64,000 nt of DNA. Origin: Microbacterium imperiale. Lineage in GTDB: Bacteria > Actinomycetota > Actinomycetes > Actinomycetales > Microbacteriaceae. The translations under genes were made by a program, and so were the position numbers. Location of the stretch: the NCBI RefSeq assembly GCF_017876655.1, contig NZ_JAGIOK010000001.1:1922001-1986000 (forward strand), read 5' to 3'. Positions 62,269 through 64,000 of this stretch are shown one piece after another. Every line of letters starts with the position of its first letter. Position 1 is the stretch's first letter. Below the pieces are notes generated by a model that saw nothing but the letters and a program-made list of their open reading frames with translations, was not told the DNA's origin and searched no databases.

Positions 62269-63597
62269 GTGACCATTCCGCCTGCTCTGGGGGAGAACAC
62301 AGCAGCCCCCGCGCTCGAGGCCAAGAACCTGTACAAGGTCTTCGGCCGCAACCCCAAGTCCGTCGTCGAGAAGCTCCGCCGCGGCGCTCAGCGCAGTGAG
62401 ATCTCCGACGCCGGCACCGCCGCCGTCATCGACGCGTCCTTCAGCGTCCAGCCCGGCGAGATCTTCGTGATCATGGGCCTTTCCGGCTCGGGCAAGTCGA
62501 CGCTCATCCGCATGCTCAACGGGCTGCACGACGCGACCGCCGGCTCCATCACGGTGAAGGGCGACTCGATCACCGACGTCGCCCCCGCGCGACTGCGTAC
62601 TATCCGCCGCGAGCGCATCGCGATGGTCTTCCAGCACTTCGCGCTGCTGCCGCACCGCACCGTGGCCGCGAATGTCGCCTACCCGCTCGAACTGCGCGAC
62701 GTCGGCAAGGCCGAGCGCCTGGCCAAGGCGGAGGAGATCCTCGGGCTCGTCGGGCTCGACGGGTGGGGCGACAAGCTCCCCGCGGCGCTGTCGGGCGGGA
62801 TGCAGCAGCGCGTCGGCATCGCCCGCGCGCTCGCCGCAGACAGCGACATCCTGCTCATGGACGAGGCGTTCAGCGCGCTCGACCCGCTCATCCGCCGCGA
62901 GATGCAGGAGCAGCTGCTCGAACTGCAGCAGAAGCTGCAGAAGACGATCATCTTCATCACCCACGACCTCAACGAGGCGATGTTCCTCGGCGATCGCATC
63001 GCCGTGATGCGCGACGGCCGCATCGTGCAGATCGGCACCCCCGAAGACATCCTCACCGACCCGGCGAACGACTACGTCGAGCAGTTCGTGCAGGACGTCG
63101 ACCGTGCCCGCGTGCTCACCGCCGCCAACGTCATGGAGCGCCCGCGGCCTGTCGTGGCCGAGTCGGCCGGCCCCCGCGTCGCCCTCAAGCAGATGCGTGA
63201 CGCGTTCATGTCGGCCGCCTACGTCGTGGGGCGCGACCGCAAGCTGCTCGGCGTCGTCACCGACCGCGACGCCGTCAAGCTCGTCCGCCGTGGCGAGTCG
63301 TCGCTGAGCGCCGTCATCAAGCCGGCGCCGCAGACGGTGCGCCAGGACGAGGTGCTGATGAACCTGTTCGTCCCCGCCGTCGAGTCGCCGCTGCCGCTGG
63401 CCGTGACCGACGACGAGGGTCGCCTCGTCGGCGTCATCCCGCGCATCACGCTGCTCGCGGCCCTCGGGCCCGGACCCGGCGCGACCGAGGAGATCACGAT
63501 CCCGCTGCAGCCGATGCCGCAGGCCGCGATCGACGAGGTGCTCGCCGAGGCCTCCGCCGTCGATGCGGTCGCCGCCGAGAACGAGGGGGTGCGCTGA
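62269..63597 (+). CDS. Glycine betaine/proline ABC transporter ATP-binding protein
   Basis: A 442-residue ProV/OpuAA-like ATPase. EAKNLYKVFGRNPKSVVEKL at residues about 16-35 is the ProV-specific opening. Walker A is GLSGSGKST near 75, the signature is LSGGMQQRVGIARAL near 178, and Walker B is ILLMDEAFSALDP. A tandem CBS pair covers residues about 280-410 (NVMERPRPVV, VVTDRDAVKLV, GVIPRITLLAAL), used as an ionic-strength or nucleotide sensor in related transporters. GTG 62269 with GAGG six bases upstream is preferred. The permease gene follows and overlaps by one base. Role: osmoprotectant uptake. Confidence 0.93.
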   Translation: MTIPPALGENTAAPALEAKNLYKVFGRNPKSVVEKLRRGAQRSEISDAGTAAVIDASFSVQPGEIFVIMGLSGSGKSTLIRMLNGLHDATAGSITVKGDSITDVAPARLRTIRRERIAMVFQHFALLPHRTVAANVAYPLELRDVGKAERLAKAEEILGLVGLDGWGDKLPAALSGGMQQRVGIARALAADSDILLMDEAFSALDPLIRREMQEQLLELQQKLQKTIIFITHDLNEAMFLGDRIAVMRDGRIVQIGTPEDILTDPANDYVEQFVQDVDRARVLTAANVMERPRPVVAESAGPRVALKQMRDAFMSAAYVVGRDRKLLGVVTDRDAVKLVRRGESSLSAVIKPAPQTVRQDEVLMNLFVPAVESPLPLAVTDDEGRLVGVIPRITLLAALGPGPGATEEITIPLQPMPQAAIDEVLAEASAVDAVAAENEGVR

Positions 63598-64000
63598 TGG
63601 ACGGGTTCCGCATCCCGCTCGGCGAATGGGCCGAGGTCGCTGTCGCCGCCATTCGCGACAACCTCTCGTGGCTGCTGCGCGGCATCTCCGACGCGGTGGG
63701 CTGGCTTGTCGGCTCGCTCGCCGACCTGCTGCTGAGCGCCCCGATCGTCGTGGTCATCGTCGTGGCGGCGCTGCTGGGCTGGGCCCTGCGGTCGTGGAAG
63801 TTCGCGATCGGCACCGCGATCTCGTTCGCGATCATCCTCGGCGTCGGCCAGTGGGTCACCGCGATGCAGACGCTCGCGCTCGTGCTCATCGCGACGGTCA
63901 TCGCCGTCGTCATCGCCGTTCCGCTCGGCATCCTCGCCGCCCGCAGCGACCGGTTCAGCGCGGTCATCAAGCCGGTGCTCGACCTCATGCAGGCGATGCC
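63597..64000 (+). CDS. Glycine betaine/proline ABC permease, partial (right edge)
   Basis: The first 134 residues of a ProW/OpuAB permease. MDGFRIPLGEWAEVAV opens an N-terminal cytoplasmic and amphipathic region, then helices follow (APIVVVIVVAALLGWALRSW, ALVLIATVIAVVIAVPLGIL), reaching the conserved KPVLDLMQAMP at the window edge. It overlaps the ATPase stop by one base, with GAGGGGG upstream. The rest, including the EAA loop, lies beyond the window. Confidence 0.93.
   Translation, partial: MDGFRIPLGEWAEVAVAAIRDNLSWLLRGISDAVGWLVGSLADLLLSAPIVVVIVVAALLGWALRSWKFAIGTAISFAIILGVGQWVTAMQTLALVLIATVIAVVIAVPLGILAARSDRFSAVIKPVLDLMQAM

Noticed and set aside
62157..62399. 80-codon frame overlapping the start of the ProV-like gene
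   Set aside because: Arg/Pro-rich, overlaps the real gene in another frame and has no homology that I recognise.

Overview
The window is high-GC DNA (roughly 70% by eye) with dense, overlapping operons, ATGA/GTGA start-stop overlaps, many GTG starts, a MrpA-MrpB fusion antiporter, a 13E12/DUF222 HNH protein and an FBP zinc-finger protein. Together these point to an actinobacterium of the Microbacteriaceae type, probably Microbacterium or a close relative. I see ordinary chromosome: no rRNA, tRNA, CRISPR, transposase, prophage or integration site. Both ends cut through genes (an MFS transporter on the left, a betaine-type permease on the right).

Layout. 1-1771: divergent MFS transporter and LacI regulator sharing an operator. 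1843-8026: complete six-gene Mrp Na+/H+ antiporter operon (mrpA/B fusion, C, D, E, F, G). 7942-12964 (minus): DUF1990 protein, secreted GH6 glycosidase, and a tetR / degenerate ABC ATPase / YhgE-Pip membrane protein operon. 13039-19466: myo-inositol catabolic operon iolC / aldolase-like / iolA / iolB / iolD, with a clear promoter, an operator on the transcription start and a strong terminator. 19259-23104 (minus): gntR-lacI-GH2 glycosidase. 23172-30673: divergent sugar operon with lipoprotein binding protein, two permeases, Gfo/Idh/MocA oxidoreductase, ThuA-like protein and GH36 alpha-galactosidase. The two regulators and three sugar-acting enzymes here, beside the inositol operon, look like an island for plant-derived galactosides and inositol.

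30716-39935: housekeeping and miscellaneous genes: an E. coli-type argininosuccinate synthase, cyclophilin lipoprotein, DUF1801 protein, small membrane proteins, a structured leader before an FBP-domain protein, an AGCS amino acid symporter, a Pr6Pr membrane protein, GNAT acetyltransferase and HNH/DUF222 protein. 40102-45837: polar amino acid ABC importer, tandem GNAT protein and a membrane-bound sulfite-oxidase-fold molybdoenzyme. 45841-55612 (minus): a seven-gene operon coupling two LLM flavin monooxygenases and a large FAD/NAD(P)-binding protein to a Dpp/Opp-type ABC importer. This is the most interesting uncharacterised system in the window. 55692-57770 (minus): a mini binding-protein lipoprotein, CDF metal transporter and RibD/DHFR-like reductase. 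57906-64000: purA, a lactonase-family beta-propeller, AI-2E family permease, chorismate mutase and the start of a glycine betaine/proline (ProVW-like) ABC importer.

A recurring feature is the absence of a Shine-Dalgarno sequence where a TANNNT -10 box lies 6 or 7 bases before the start codon. This suggests leaderless transcription of many first genes, and I used it to choose several starts. All functional calls are from reading the sequence; no database search was run.
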